This document shows, in pieces, positions 1 to 13,919 of a stretch of DNA of 64,000 nt. The notes below the pieces were generated by a model. It had not been told where the DNA came from, made no database searches, and worked only from the letters and a program-made list of their open reading frames with translations. The stretch covers positions 4,092,001 to 4,156,000 of the forward strand of contig NC_133025.1 in the NCBI RefSeq assembly GCF_048771995.1, written 5' to 3'. Origin of the DNA: Taeniopygia guttata (lineage: Eukaryota; Chordata; Aves; Passeriformes; Estrildidae). A program made the position numbers and the translations under genes. Every line of letters starts with the position of its first letter. The first letter of the stretch is position 1.

Positions 1-784
1 CACACACTGGCCCATGCCAACAGCAGGTATGAACTGGGGTCTTTCCCAAAAAATGCCATTGTCCCAGGTGTCACTGATGCCACACAGTGAAAGAAAGAAA
101 ACCTGGAGGTTTCCTGAACACCAAACACCCTCCCCTTGGCTTGCCTTGGCATTGGACACAAGAGGCAGCTCCATGCCCTGTGCCTTTGGGATCTCACAGA
201 CCAGCCCCAAATAGATTTTGTGGCATAACAACACCTAAAATTTATGGTCCATTCCATCTGGGGATGTCACTGCAGTATAAATATCCTGCCCAGGGCTCTG
301 ACCTCACACCTCCAAACTCCATCCAATTATCCCCCATACTAAGTGCCTCTCCTCACTCCCAAACCCCACGGTCGCTTTCTGAAGGATATTCTTTGGAAAC
401 AGCTCTGCAAAACCCAACAAATTTACAGCAGCACAATGTTCTTACATAAACCATAAACCAGTTCACTGCACAATTATGTTGTTTTTCCCTAGTAGTGCCA
501 ACAGTCTACAACAAATATCCTCCACAAATAAAAGCATCAAAATTTAGGAGACAAATAGAGGGATGTGATGTCCAAGAAATCCATTCTGATTTGGGGCTGG
601 GATTTGGGATTTTTCTTTTTCTTTTATCTGTATTCTACAGAAAGAGGGAGAATGAGTGGGGATGATGCTTGCAGTTTATTGAATGCATTACACCGTTTAA
701 TACAGAAGAAACAACAATTAAAAAAAAAAAAAAGAAAAAGGACTGAAGTTTTGTTTAATGCTTAAAATTAGGGGAGTTTTTTTT

Positions 785-958
785 AGAATCACAGAATGGT
801 TTGGGCTGGAAGAGACCTTAAAGATCTTCTTGTTCCAACCCCCTACAGTGGGAAGGGGCACTTTCCAGTAGACATGGTACCTCAAAGCCCCATCCAGCCT
901 GATCCTGAACACTTCCAGGGACGAAGCAACCACAACTTCCCTGGGTAGTATGTTCCAA
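785..958 (-). mobile_element. CR1 LINE 3' fragment
   Basis: In reverse complement this is the typical CR1 3' end: the AATCACAGAATGGTTTGGGC block, GACCTTAAAGATCTTCTTGTTCCAACC, then CCCCATCCAGCCTGATCCTGAACACTTCC. It lies in SFMBT2 intronic sequence. Confidence 0.9.
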
Positions 959-3900
959 ATTTTTTCCATTTTTATTTTTCTTTTTACCAGCAGTGATTTC
1001 AAAGTGAAAAGCAAGCCATGAAACCATTGTTTCAGCCTGACATCCCCAGCATAAAGATGCACCCCAGAGGCAAGAGGCAAAATGGATTCTTTGTTGGAAA
1101 ACTCTGTCAGGACTTGGGGAGGGGGAGGCTGGTGCCACGGTGCTTGAGTTAGTGAGGAAATTTTGTTTAAAGAGGCTGGCCTGAAACAGAGGCTGGACAG
1201 AGTTGAAGGAATAAAGTAGGTATTTATTCAAAGGATACACCTTGGGCAGCACAAGAGCCTGACTTGTAAGGTCTGATTTAAGGATTTGCCTGTGACTCTC
1301 CCCAAATCTCACTTCTTACCCCCAGAGCTTGGGACAACAATGAAAAGCTAACCATTCCCATGACCCAGCACACTCCCAAATGATCATGGAAATAGCAAAC
1401 AAACCTCATTCACCACAACTCCAACTTCTGACACCCCATGAAGCAGAAACATATGTTTTGAAAAAAAAAAAAAAAAAAACCATCAAACTCATTTCACAAT
1501 TTACAGTGTGTTCTGTAATTAATCACATTTGTATTGCCAGCTCCTAATGACTGAATCCCGTTTAATCACTCCGGAGCCTTTCGGCTGTGTGATGTGAGCA
1601 CCACAAATCAGAACCTGCAGGGCCTGATGAACATTCATCATGCATCCTTCCCGAAATTAATGGTACAGTCAAAGCACAGCCAGGCCCCATGAGGTGCTCA
1701 ACATCCTATGCACAAAATGTAAATTCATAACCATCATCACAACACCATCAAAGAAATGCTCCATCAAGGCTCATTTTGTGCTTGCTAAACATGTGTTTTC
1801 TTCACTTGGAAACAGAAAAGGGGCTTGAACTATAAATCCCAGGATCAAAAACATCCCCTGAAACTTTGAAGAGTTTAAATCTGAATCAGAGATCAACGTG
1901 GAACATTATGCAAGGCAATGTGTGAAGTGAGAATAACAATGTACTACAGGACCTGAAACAAAAGCAGCTTTTCCACAGTGCTCTAAATTTCCTTTGACTG
2001 ATACAACTTCAGCTTCTCCATGAACCTGGGATATTCTGACTGGAGATGATGATGCTCTGGTGAACCCAAATGCCTCCACTGCTAAATCAAATATTAGTGC
2101 AGAGCCATGGTTCATTCAACTGGTTTGTGAACCCTTAATCTCTCATCTTCATCATACAATGCTTGCTCTTAAGTTTTTCTGGCTTCTTTCTAAATAAATT
2201 TAGATGTTCTACATGAAGAGGCCTTCCCAACAGATGCACCTGCTGAAAAGGTCAAGGTCAACAGCAGAACTGCTGACAGCGAAGCAGGAATCTATGGAAG
2301 AGGTAATTTCAGCAGTCAGAACATGCAGGGTGTGGATGCTTCACACGGGCAGGGACTCCTCACTGACCTTCCTGGAGTTGTTTGGCACAGGAGAATTGCA
2401 GGATTTCCCCATCCCTAGGTTCTGTACTCATCACGGCAGTGTCTCTTCAGTAAAACTGGTACAACACATTGCAGGATGACTTCCTGAATCTGGAAAGGTT
2501 TCCCCTGGATATAATTAATCTTCTACATCAACTCCAGCACTTGAGGAAGTAGCTACATTTTTACACTTAAAGATGCTGACTTTCCCCTCGTTTCTTCACT
2601 CCCAAGTGACAGCGTGGAGAAAAAAAGCTTTTTTTAGCTACAAATGCAGGAGGTGGATGCTCTGTCTCACAAGACAAAATAAACCATCCATCAGGATGGG
2701 TTTCAGCATGTCCTTAAGCTCATTTGTGGGTCTGGGTTTTATTCCTTCTGTGACCAAAATCAAATGGAAGCGAGAGCACTCACAGAGACAACAGAAACTT
2801 TATCTGGGAATTCAGAGCAAAAGCTCTCCAGAGGTCATGCAGAAGGGCCAGAACTGACCCAGAATTTGGTATCTGGGTAAGAAGAATTGATTATCAGTTG
2901 TCATCAGGAAAATGCTTTATAGGAGCATCCCTTAAACCTCCGCACTGTATCACCAGCCACCTCCACGGGCTCCAGGAGCATATGGTGTACTTCAGGAATC
3001 CAGCCCTTTCCACGCTGACTGGGAGCCCACATTATCATGCATAATGAAGGAAAAATCAAGTGCAAGTCACAGCTGGCTCAGGATCATGCTGGTGCTTGCA
3101 TCTGCCACTAGCAGCTTCCCAAATTCACTCCGTGCCTGCTCCTCACAAATCCGAGGTGCACCTGAAGGAAAGCTCTGCTGAAGACGTGGCACTGGACATG
3201 TTGGTTTGTCCTTGGCCTAAAAGAACTCAGAAAATCCTCCCTCAGCTCAGGACTAAAAGGCATAACTTAATATTCAAACTGATCAAAAAAAAGGTACTCT
3301 GCAGAAAAGTTTTCTTCAATTTTGGCATGCTCTGGATCAAATCCCTTGTGCTACTCACCTTTCCCAGCTCCTATCCAATGCACCAAAAATATCACCTCCT
3401 TCTCTGATCTGAACACCCAAAACTGTGTCTAACTTAGAATATCAAAGACACAGGGGTTTTTTACATCTCCACAGATGTCTCCAATAGAGATTAATTAAGT
3501 TTGACCATGCTTTACCTATTATATCATTAACTACCTAAGTCTAGTCTATAGTTGAGGTGGCATTTCCATTCCAGAACTCCTCTGGGGAAAATTACAGGAG
3601 ACTGGGGAAAGGAAATTAAATTCAATTATCAAGAATGACTATTTAAAAATCTCTCGAACTAATAATTTTTAACAGTATTTTATTAAAAATGCATTTAGCC
3701 AGACATTAATTAACTTGACAATTACAAAAATGAGTGGTCTGCACCCACTGTTATGCTTTCAGGGTCAATCCTCCCATTTCTCTGTGGTTTCTGGGCTTTC
3801 CAAGCTCCACAGCTTGAGAGCAGATGTCCGAGGACGTGGTGTGAGTGTGGAAGAAGAACTGTGGATATTCACTGCTGGATATTCAAGGTGTGGAGATCTC

Positions 3901-5056
3901 CAGAGCCATGAGCAAGGTGCACATGTCAGTGGTGTTTGCTTGAATAATGACACTGTAGTCTCCTCAGTGACAACACACCAAGACTACAAATGGGGCTGTA
4001 ATTCTTCTGTTCAACACTGAACAGATTCTCAATTTTCTGCATTTTATTTCATATTCACATGGTCTGAACCAAGGAGCTGGATGATGTCAAGCACTGGTTA
4101 AACTCAAAGCAACAGGGCCAGCAGATCTTAAACTTTTTTTTCTTTTTAAGGAGCCTCACAGAGGCTGATTATGAAATAATTTCCATCTTTGCACTTAAAC
4201 ATACTGGGAGGAGGATTCTTCTTTTTCATTCAGTGGATGGAAGAAGTTTTTTGCAAGAATTGTCAAAGGGAATTTTTTTTTTCTGAAATGGTCTCAAAGA
4301 TACCATCAAAAAACCCATCCTGTTCCACTTGCTGCTAAAGAAGGAGGAAATCTCTACTTGCAGAGAAGTCTTGTGTCTGCTCACAGCCTTTTCCTGCAGT
4401 ATTTCCTCAGAAATTCAGCTTCTCATTCACAATCTCTGCCTCAAGCTGCAATTACTCCTTTCCTGCCCTATCACTGTTCCTCCAGCACAACCTGCACTAA
4501 ACATCAGCCTCAAAACCAATGGTTTGGTCACGGTGGAGGCTGCAGGCTGTGATCAGAATCGTGAGCAACAGAAGGCAAAGCCACGGGGTCTCAACTGCTC
4601 ACCTCAAGTGCTCCAAGAATCCTGAACAGAGCCTGAGTCCCACTGAAATGAGCTTCCCTTGCAGGGGGTCAGGAGCTGCTGCAGAAATTGGTTCTGCCAA
4701 CATTTTGGGCTGGATAAATCAGCTGCTGCTGCTCAGCATCACTTGCAAGGAGTTTTGCTGCATCAGTATTTGATGAAGTTTAATTCTTTTGCTGTGCAAT
4801 GCGCTTGAGCCTTGATCTGTAGAGACAGAATCTCACACATTGCCTAATAACACTACCAAAAAAAGGGAACTCAGATCTGTGTGGGTTTGGAGAAGCAAAA
4901 CTCCCCCAGTTTCTAACACAACCTCTCTTCTAATACAAAGCCCTGCTCATATGTAGCAGAAACCTCATGGGGCCATACTCCACCCACCCAAGAGGGATAA
5001 ATTTCAGTTCCCAAAGTTGCCCACTACAAAATCAACTGGTTCCACAGGAAAAAAAA

Positions 5057-5076
5057 TGGGGGGGGGGGGGGGGGGG
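5057..5076. repeat. Poly(G) run flanked by A-rich DNA
   Basis: Twenty consecutive Gs follow an A8 tract and are followed by GAAGAGAAAAAAAAGAAAAAAAGC. The length of such a run is unreliable in both sequencing and replication. Confidence 0.9.
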
Positions 5077-6870
5077 AAGAGAAAAAAAAGAAAAAAAGCA
5101 CTTTTGCACCTTCTCATGGCAAAAGCAGCTAAGAAATGCCTGCAACACCAACCCCACCACTCCATGCAAGGTGTGGAGTTGAGACAATCCCCAGCTCATG
5201 CTGATGCCTTCCCAAAGTCAGCTCTACCCCCCCAATCACCCTTGCTTTTATCCCCCTACTTGCCTCATTTGCTTTTCACTTGCTGGTCCAGCTGTGAAAA
5301 CATCAACTGGCTTCAGTGCTGCTGTTCCCAAGGAGAAATCACATCCCCAAGGATTTTTTTAGAAATTATTGCAGAACACTTGGAACACAGAGCTAACACA
5401 TACCCTGATTTCCTCCTGGCCATTTGTCATGACTTCCAACCATAAAGAAACTTCACCATCATACTCAAGCCCCAGCCTTGCCAAGAGCCTGAGCTTGAAG
5501 AGAATTTCCATCTCCCTGCATAAATCTCTGATATCCAGTGCAGAAGTGCCCAAGCCTCGCTGGCCATAGGGGGCCAGACTCCAGAGCACTTTGGGCTGGT
5601 TCTAGTCCTTCAAACAGCAGCAAACTGGGTGCTGAAGGCTTCCAAAAGCCAAAAAAATCCTTCTTGCTCACAATCAGAAATGACCAGCACGCTCAAGTGA
5701 TTTTCCTGCTGGATAATGATCTCAGCTGGAGTCCTGAAACACCTCCAGCTGTGATGGTACAGGATGGATGGCTCCTCAGGTTTTAGGGAAAGGAAAAAGT
5801 CAGGAGTTCTCTGCCTTGGAAACCCAGATGCACCACAAGGGCAGGGTGAAATGAATCATTCTCTGATATTCAAGCATCTTCCAAAGAGCAGAACAGGTAT
5901 CAGGAGAAAACAAACAGAACCCAGTACAGAGCTGTGTACAGAAACTAACTAATATCAAGCTTGACTGGAAAAGTTGATTAAATTAGTTTAATTTAAAAGC
6001 CCAAACAAACCCTGAAGGAGGTTCTTTGTTTATTGCTTTTTACCAACAGCACACTTTACAGTAGAAGCACCATGTGGGCATGAAATATTCATTCATTAAA
6101 TCTTTCATAAAGCTCCACACTATTGGTTTCACTCAGGATATATTTATAACTTGTCAAAGTCCCCGAAAATCACTGCTTTTCCTTCTCCCCCCTCCAGACT
6201 GTTTATAAAAGGATTAGGCTTTCAGTTTTCATTGCAATAGCCCTGATCCTCAGCTCCACTGCTGCTTGTACACAAGGTGCTGCTTCTTTAATCATAACAG
6301 GATTCATTGCTCACCATCCAAAAAAGGGACCCACACAATGCTGTAAACCACCCAGTGCTGTGGGAATGGCACCATCACTACTTCATGTGGAGATAAAAGT
6401 CAGAACAGAGAGTCCACCCAAGCAAGGGAAAAGCAGGCAGAGAGTGGATCCATTTCAGAAGGGCCATGTCTGAGTCTCTGGCTTTCAAACCTCATCCATT
6501 GGAAAACCACTTCTTGAACCCTCCCTTGGCTGCCAGCCAAGCTCCAGATTAAACCCCTGCTCCGAGCTGGGTTAATAACACACTAGAGTAAACAGTGCTG
6601 CATTATCCTCAGTGTTAGCTGTAAAACTAAGTAATATTTTTTTACAAGGTTTGCTGACTACATGGCTCAGTCCAGTACAGGAACAAGGACAGGCTACAGC
6701 TAAAGATTAAAAGTATTTCCACCCAGAAATCTGCAAAAATACAGGATTTGCATTAGGGGACAACTGCATCAGTAAAACTGTCAACCCTCTAAGGACTTGC
6801 ACTGATATCTCATCCAGGTGTAGGCAAAATCTGATTTTCCAAATTATCCTTAGTAATACTCTGCTCTGTA

Positions 6871-6901
6871 TAAGGTGTCCCTTATACAGGGGGACACCTT
6901 A
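6871..6901. repeat. Perfect 11-bp inverted repeat
   Basis: TAAGGTGTCCC (6,871-6,881) and GGGACACCTTA (6,891-6,901) are perfect reverse complements separated by 9 bases. It adjoins a CR1 stub and shows no T-run or other sign of a terminator. Confidence 0.9.
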
Positions 6902-6904
6902 AAA

Positions 6905-6957
6905 TAAGATGATCAGTAAGATCCCTTCCAGCCCAAACCATTCTCGGGTTCTATGAT
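6905..6957 (+). mobile_element. CR1 3' terminal stub
   Basis: AGATGATCAGTAAGATCCCTTCCAGCCCAAACCATTCT-type sequence matches the last about 50 bp of CR1, ending in the TTCTATGAT terminal repeat. Confidence 0.8.
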
Positions 6958-9900
6958 AAAAAAAGCACCCAAATACAGGTGCTGAACAGGCACTTGAGGT
7001 GCACTGCAGGTTCCTGAGCAGTTCTGATGCCCACAGACACTGCACACATCCCTGCCTCGCTGGACCACGGGTTTTCTGGTCAGGCCTGCTTCTTTTTTCC
7101 CTTCCTCCATTTGTTTTTGAGCATAAATAAATATAAATACAGTATAAGCAGATGTTGTTGTCCCTGGAAACTAGGCTTGCTGGGCATGTTTCTGCTGAAA
7201 CAGCTTCTTACTGGAAAATTAGGTTTTGATAAAAGTGTGTTTCTTTTCTGGCTTTTAATAAACAGAGCCTACTTCATGTGCAAGCTCTGGGCTTTCTTTT
7301 TTCCACTGGAAAACTAAACAGTCTTGCACGGTTTCAGTTCTTCAAATGCCTGATCCTCAGCAAGGGCTGGGCTCCCCAGGCACAAGAGCATCTCATGGGG
7401 CATGGAGGAGAAGAAATCTCCAGATAAATGCATAAGGAGAGACCAAAACCTCCTGAGACAAAACCTAACCCAGGCAAAAGGGCAAGGAAGAACCAGCAAC
7501 CACTTTTTTTGAGGTGCTGAGTCTGCTGCAGCTCAACTCAAGACAGTTTTTTGGGTGTTAAAACACAAAGACAGCCACCCTGACGTTTTTTGAGGGGAAA
7601 AACGCTAAGTTTTTCCTGAAGGAAAATACTGGTGAGTACAAAGAAGAGGCTTTGAATTTATGGTTTCGTGAAGGGAAAAGGGAAATTTTCTAAGCCAGCT
7701 CCACCAGATACTCAAGAAAAGCAAGAAGAGTGACCCCAGCTAATGAGATTTGGCCTCAAGGAAAACTTTCCCCTTAGCAGAGAGCTGAGAGTGCCCCAAG
7801 GCCACCCACCTGAGCCACAGGGTCCCTGCAGAGCCACGGCTGGGAGTCTTGTCCACATCCTAAGAGCACTTCTACTGCCCTCCCAAAACACTTCAAACAA
7901 AAACACCTGTGCTGAACCAAACATTGTTTTTTCCCCTAGATTTTCTCCATCACTCACAGAGCCACAGCAGCGCACACCTTGCATTTCCCACTCGGGATGT
8001 GGGGGGGTTTTTTTTGGGTTTTTTTGGTTTTTTTGCATTTTTTTGTCTGAATTTCACAACTGAAATACCAGGATAAATCATCCACTCCCCGCTCCACCCA
8101 ATAAACCTGCCAGCATCTCATCCCTGCAAGGCTCTCTGCAGTTATGCCTCTGGACCTGAAAAATTATATTAAAAGGAAAATCAAAACAGAAAATGCTGAC
8201 CTCAAGCCCGGCAGACCTGGAGATGACCAAAACCCTCTGCATTTGATAAAATCTGCAACTCAAACTTCTTGCAAAGCCTGACCCACTGGCCAGGCTGTGC
8301 CACATTTACACAGTAGCTCAACAATTAATTACATTCCCAAAAGACACATGGGGGGCTGTTATGCTCAGTTTACCCCAAAAGGGCCTCACTTGGGCAATAC
8401 TAAGTCTTTTGGAAGTAACTAAAGCCAGTAGCACATGGAAAAGATTTGCAGTTTCACACCACAGTGAAAAGAGCATTTTCCTATCAAGACAAGATTATCC
8501 TGATGCCACTCAGATCTTGAATTTTCACATCCCAGGCTGAGGGATCCGAGCCACGCCAAGGGAGGGAAGGAAAAACTACAGAGGGTGCTGTAAGGAAAAT
8601 GTTTTTCTCAGGAGCAAGGGGCTACGAGGGGCTGGGAGGAAATGCCAAGCCACGACATGCTCCAGTGAATTCCAGCTCCTGGAAACTCCCAAGATACACC
8701 AGAATCAACAGACTTGACTCCTACTACAGCAAATTTCAGCCAAACCCAGCATTTTTACCTCCTCTCCTCTCCTTTGCCATCATCAGGAGAGCTAAGGGGG
8801 GGAAAAAAAAATCTATTTTTTATGTGCTCATTAAGTATGATCTGCTAAATGCTCTATGCCAATGCATAAAGCTGCCTACTATGCTAATAGAATATTTAAT
8901 TGACATTTATTTGCTGACTAGTTATTTATGCTAACGTCATCCCTGCATAATTAATAGGCTGCTAAAGTCAACTTGAAAAGCACACATAAAACACTGTACT
9001 AAGAGTCATTTGCAGCATTTAAAATAAAGAAATCCTGCCATCTATTTGCATTAGGTTAGTCTAAACTCAGTTTTGATGGAATAATAGGATAAATATTGGG
9101 CAGAGATTTTAAGAAACAGCCCTGTATACTGCTTTAGAAACACCCACAGGCTTTGACAGTGCAACCTGCCAAAGAAGATTTCCGAGTTTCATTTTACTTG
9201 GCTCGAGGGCCCAGTTCTTAGCTGATGTAAAACAGCATAAGCTCAGTGAATGCCTACTTATTTTCTCCAGCCTCAAGCCCTTAGGAAGTAATATTTCAGG
9301 TGAAAGAGCTAAGCCAGGGCCAGATCTGCTCTCCATACCAGTAAAAAAGCGAAAGGAGAAGTCTACCCTGCCCATCTAATCCCTCTTCCTGCAAGTACAG
9401 TTTGATTTTTACTTCCTCTGGGATGAGATCACCAGGAGGAAGATGACTTCATTTAAAAAAAAAACAACAAAAAAAACCCCAAAAACACCAACTATATCCA
9501 TAACTGTATTTTCTGAAAGGAAATCTCTGAACACCTTCATCCATTGTCAGAAACATTATCTCTGATCTCTGTGTCTCTCTTTCAAGAGCTCATGGACAAA
9601 CTTTGCATTCAGCAAGGGAGCTCCAATAATGATGCAGAAAGCCAAGGGCATGGGGCCACATCACCTCCACCCTGAAAAAAGCCTTTTGTGTGCCTTGGAG
9701 TGACTTCAAATCCACACCTGCAGCACAGCAGACCATCTTCTGGCCATTCAGAATCATCCTGCTGGAAATTTCACCAAGGCCAACCAGATTCATTTCTCCC
9801 CTCCTTTACACTGCTGACCTCAAAGAGCAGGATTTTGCTCTGTGATAGATCCACATGATAATATATAAAACCAACCAAACAAAAAAAGCAGTAAGTTGGC

Positions 9901-12900
9901 ATTTGAAGGCAACCCAATATGCTGTGGCACAAGTTTTATCTCCCTTTTCAGCCATATCCTGCCCAGCACTCGGAACCACAGTGAAATTTCCCTCCTTTGG
10001 TCTACATCTGGGATAGGAGCTAATCTCACCTGAGAGCCACACGAAAACCTGTCTCAAATATTGACCAAATGATGGTGTTTGCCTTCACAGAAATCCTGGG
10101 CAGGCAAAAGTCTACCCCTCTTAATTGTATATTTGATGACTAAACTTTATCAAGATCAGCACCATGGAAGAGAAATTATTTCAAGCCAGGATCAGACTTC
10201 TGAACTTTAATCCTCCTTATATTGATGCAACAGGGAACTAAAATCTGCTTTCCTCCACAGAATCACAGTGTGATTGATCTTCTTGGTCACCAAACCCAGG
10301 TACAGCCAGTGTTCAGAGGTTTCCCCATCCACACCACAAAATCAAAACATAGACCTGGTTCTCTCCCTGCTGTGTTTCTTTCCACCTCCACAGCCTCCAG
10401 CTCACAAATCTGCACACAGAAATGTTTGAATTTCCACCTGTCAATAACATCAGAGCAGAGCCACTGCTGAAATTCAAAGTGTATAAAACAATCCCATCAC
10501 CCGGTGTCTTTAGCTCGTTCCAGGATGCATTACAACAGTACCAGGAGAGCCTGGGCTCTGGCAGCTCAGCTGGAAAGCTGCAATCTGTACAGAAACCCCC
10601 GAGTGTCAATCACAGGACATCCCTGCTCTTTCACAATGCATAATTTAGCTACTACACTTGTCAGGTTCTCCACGCTGCTCCTGCGCCCGATGGTGGATGT
10701 GTCCGTGAACTCAACTGTCACCAACAGAGGAAAACAGCACATGGAAATGAACAGGACACCTCTTTTCCTTTCACTAGTCAGGAAATTTTAGTTAGGCTTA
10801 AATTTTTCATGCTCAGTGGGTAAAAGGGATGAAGGATGCTCAGTCCAAGGGAGGAGGATGGCAATAAACAAGTGCACTTTGAGGAGGAAGAGAGTTTTTG
10901 GGTAAGACACAGAAGGGGATAAATGCTATCCCTGTTTCAATGCAGGCTGATACAATGGGGAAATTTTAACTAACTGATGGAAAATCTGCCTTACAGTGCA
11001 GGAAACAAAGCCTCCTGCACCAACACAGCACTGCCCCTGCCAGTGAACTTGGAAGCAGGCTGCTCTTCCTCATATGAATTACAATTGCTGAAGGGCCTTG
11101 TCAGGAAGGATGAAAATTTCACACTCAGCTACATCAGGCTGTACTTACCCACTGCTTACACCACAGTTAATATGCAATAAAGAAGAAATCTCTGTCCCAG
11201 GACATGACATTAGAGCTGATCAGTGCCAAAGCTACAGACCATAAGGACAGCTTCACACTTGCCTCAGCTAGTTCATGAATAAACATCCAATTCATTCAAA
11301 TGAGTTCTATATTAACTAATTTAAATAATTTTCATTTTGCTTTGAATGGTAAACAGATCTATTCTGCCAGGATAGTTGAGTTTGCAATTCAAATTACACA
11401 CCGATTTGTAATGAGAAAAATATAATTAATGGCAAAGCTTGAAGTAACTATAATTTTACTCCTTTGATTTCCTGTGAAGGAGGGGGTTGGAGCGTGAAGC
11501 TCACAGGCACACGTGCACTCACGGCACCCTGAAATAAACCAAGACATTTTATTGCCACCTCAGGTATCCCTGATTTGGTGACTGCAGCATCACGTCACAG
11601 GAGGACAGAACATGACTTGACATTTTACTCACAGGCCACAGGCACCATGATGCAACTACCATCACCCCATAAATAACGGAGCAGCCGTCTGCAAATTAAT
11701 CAACTTCCTTCGATTTGGATCATAAACTACAATTATTTGGCAGCCGCCTCTTAAAAGCTCTGTGTCTGCTGGACTTTAAATCAAGTTCTATTGATCTGCT
11801 GAACTGAAGCAGCCCATTTTGCTGCATCTCTCTCCCATCTAATGAAATTCTTTGTCCCATCACTCTGCCATTCTTGTCTGGCGTCACATTTACGAGATGA
11901 GCACCCATCAGTCCAACCTGACTCGTGAGCAGAAAGAAAGCATTGTCCCAGCGCTGTCATTCTGGCTCTTAAACAAGTCCATTTTGGCAACTCTGCTTTT
12001 TAACCAAAGCCTTCAGCTCCTGATTAAAATCACAGCCTAATGACAAACAACCAGCCCCAGCCATGCTGTTTGTTTGCATGGTCTAGCCAACAGAGTCACT
12101 GTAATCAAGATGTGCAGAACTGATGCCTTCAGAACTGGGTCCGTGCGATTTAAAGCTGCTTTTGGTTTCTCCCAAAAGTCTGACAACAAAATAAAGAGGT
12201 TTAAAAAAATCTCCACAGAGTTCATAGACAACATCAGTTCCTCATTTACCAATGCACCAGTCCTATGATTTTTTAAGTCCTGAAGGCTCAGATCCTCTTG
12301 GGCATTTTAGATGCCTCATTCCAAAATACGAGCCAAGCTCTTAAATGCTTAAATCTCTTTCGGAAGCACAACCCATGCATTTAATTTATTCTTTTTGAAA
12401 ATTATACTGTGACATATTCAACAAAGTTTATTTACTGAAAATGGGAATGGGAAAATAAAAAAAAACCCTCTGAACTAACAGGGAAGTTGCCCACACTGAA
12501 CACCCAGGTGTACAGTTACACCACCCACCAGAGAAGAAGGGATGTAGGACACATTGCACACTTGCAGTCACTCAAGCAAGGCAATCCACACAGAGTGGCC
12601 ACGACCCAAAGGGCAAATTCCAACAGATCCCTGAAAAGCAGCTGCCTCAGGTTATAAGGGAATTATTATTTTCTATTATGACATTCAGTAAATTCTCTTA
12701 CCCCCCCCCCCGACCCTCACAGTTGAGATTTAGTCTGTAGCACTGTACACCTTTCTGGTAACGCTGATTGTAATCCACATAATAAAATGCCATTTAAGAG
12801 GCCAATAAAATAAAATACCTCACGCACTCTCACATCAGCTTGATTTACTGGTACTAAGCCAAGAGTTGTATTTATCTTCAAGACTTTTTTTTTTTTTTTA

Positions 12901-13919
12901 AAGCAATCAATCTTGTGTTTATTCAAAACACACAGACCAGAACAAAAAGACAAGTTTAGCTCACAGTTGGGCATATGCAAGGCAGGAATGTCAGCTTTGA
13001 TTCAAAGACTGTGTCTACAGCTCACTTCAGGAGGAAGCCAGGGAACACTTACTCCAGAAGAATTCCCACATGGCACACAACTGGCACAAGCACTGTTTCC
13101 AATGGCCTCATGTAGCAGAAAGGGAAAGAGTAACTTCAGCAGCAGAGCCCAAAAATGAGATTTTCCTTAAATGTATGCACAAGCTGGAGGCTGAATACTC
13201 ATCTCTTCTTCCCTTGATCCAGAATAAATAGGATATGTGGCAGGAATAGTTAGGAGCAACACTGATAATATGCCTCTGCTTGGAGCAATGTAGTAGCAAG
13301 GATACACCACAGCTGCTCTGCTGATGCACATAGCCTGTATATACACATATATATATATATTTATATTCTTAGACACTGGGGATCAAATTGTATTATTAAC
13401 TGCTCCACATGGGCCACTTGGTAACCTACAACACTTCCATTCAGCTTTTGTGCACCTAAGAGCTGCCAATCAGGACACGCCCTAATGAATAATGATCAAA
13501 TTCTGCTGTCTTTAATCACACTGATCTGCCATTGTAATTAAGGGCTGTCAAGAGTTTGGTGATGGAAGGTTTTAAACTTTCAGGGCAAAGCACTTTGGAG
13601 TGCAAAGTCAGCTTCTGATTTTGGTTACACTCAAGCTGATCTTGCTTACTTTAGTTTCTCCAAGAACAGGACAGTTTTCTCCCCAAAGTGAAAATCACAG
13701 CATTACAGTTCAGCAGTAAAAAGACCTCTCCCTATGGAAGTGCCTTCTGCTGTCACCAACTAGGGCAAAAACGCCTTTGCTGGAGGCAAACTGAATCCTG
13801 TGGGGACACGATCCTGCCCACATCACCCCGGAATACCCATCCCAGACCGAGCAGAAACCTGGAGGTGAACCCACAGCCCCACACCAGAGCGTGACCCCAA
13901 GAAAGCAGGCAGAACTCAC

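Larger units (their letters stand above)
1..13919 (-). other. SFMBT2: Intron of SFMBT2 after the third coding exon
   Basis: No exon with MBT similarity or good splice sites was found here on either strand. It holds CR1 pieces (785-958, 6,905-6,957), poly(A/T) runs (1,461-1,480, 8,000-8,045, 12,887-12,899), a poly(G) run at 5,057, a C-run at 12,703, a short TA microsatellite near 13,340, and A+T-rich stretches (1,495-1,680, 8,800-9,050, 11,660-11,960) that look like candidate conserved non-coding DNA. All ORFs here are short and lack recognisable domains. Confidence 0.75.

Noticed and set aside
11100..11160. A minus-strand GTAAGTA donor suggesting another SFMBT2 exon
   Set aside because: The sequence 5' of it has no MBT similarity and no acceptor giving a coding frame.
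13319..13365. AT-rich stretch as a promoter
   Set aside because: It is a short TA microsatellite with no transcript or exon evidence.
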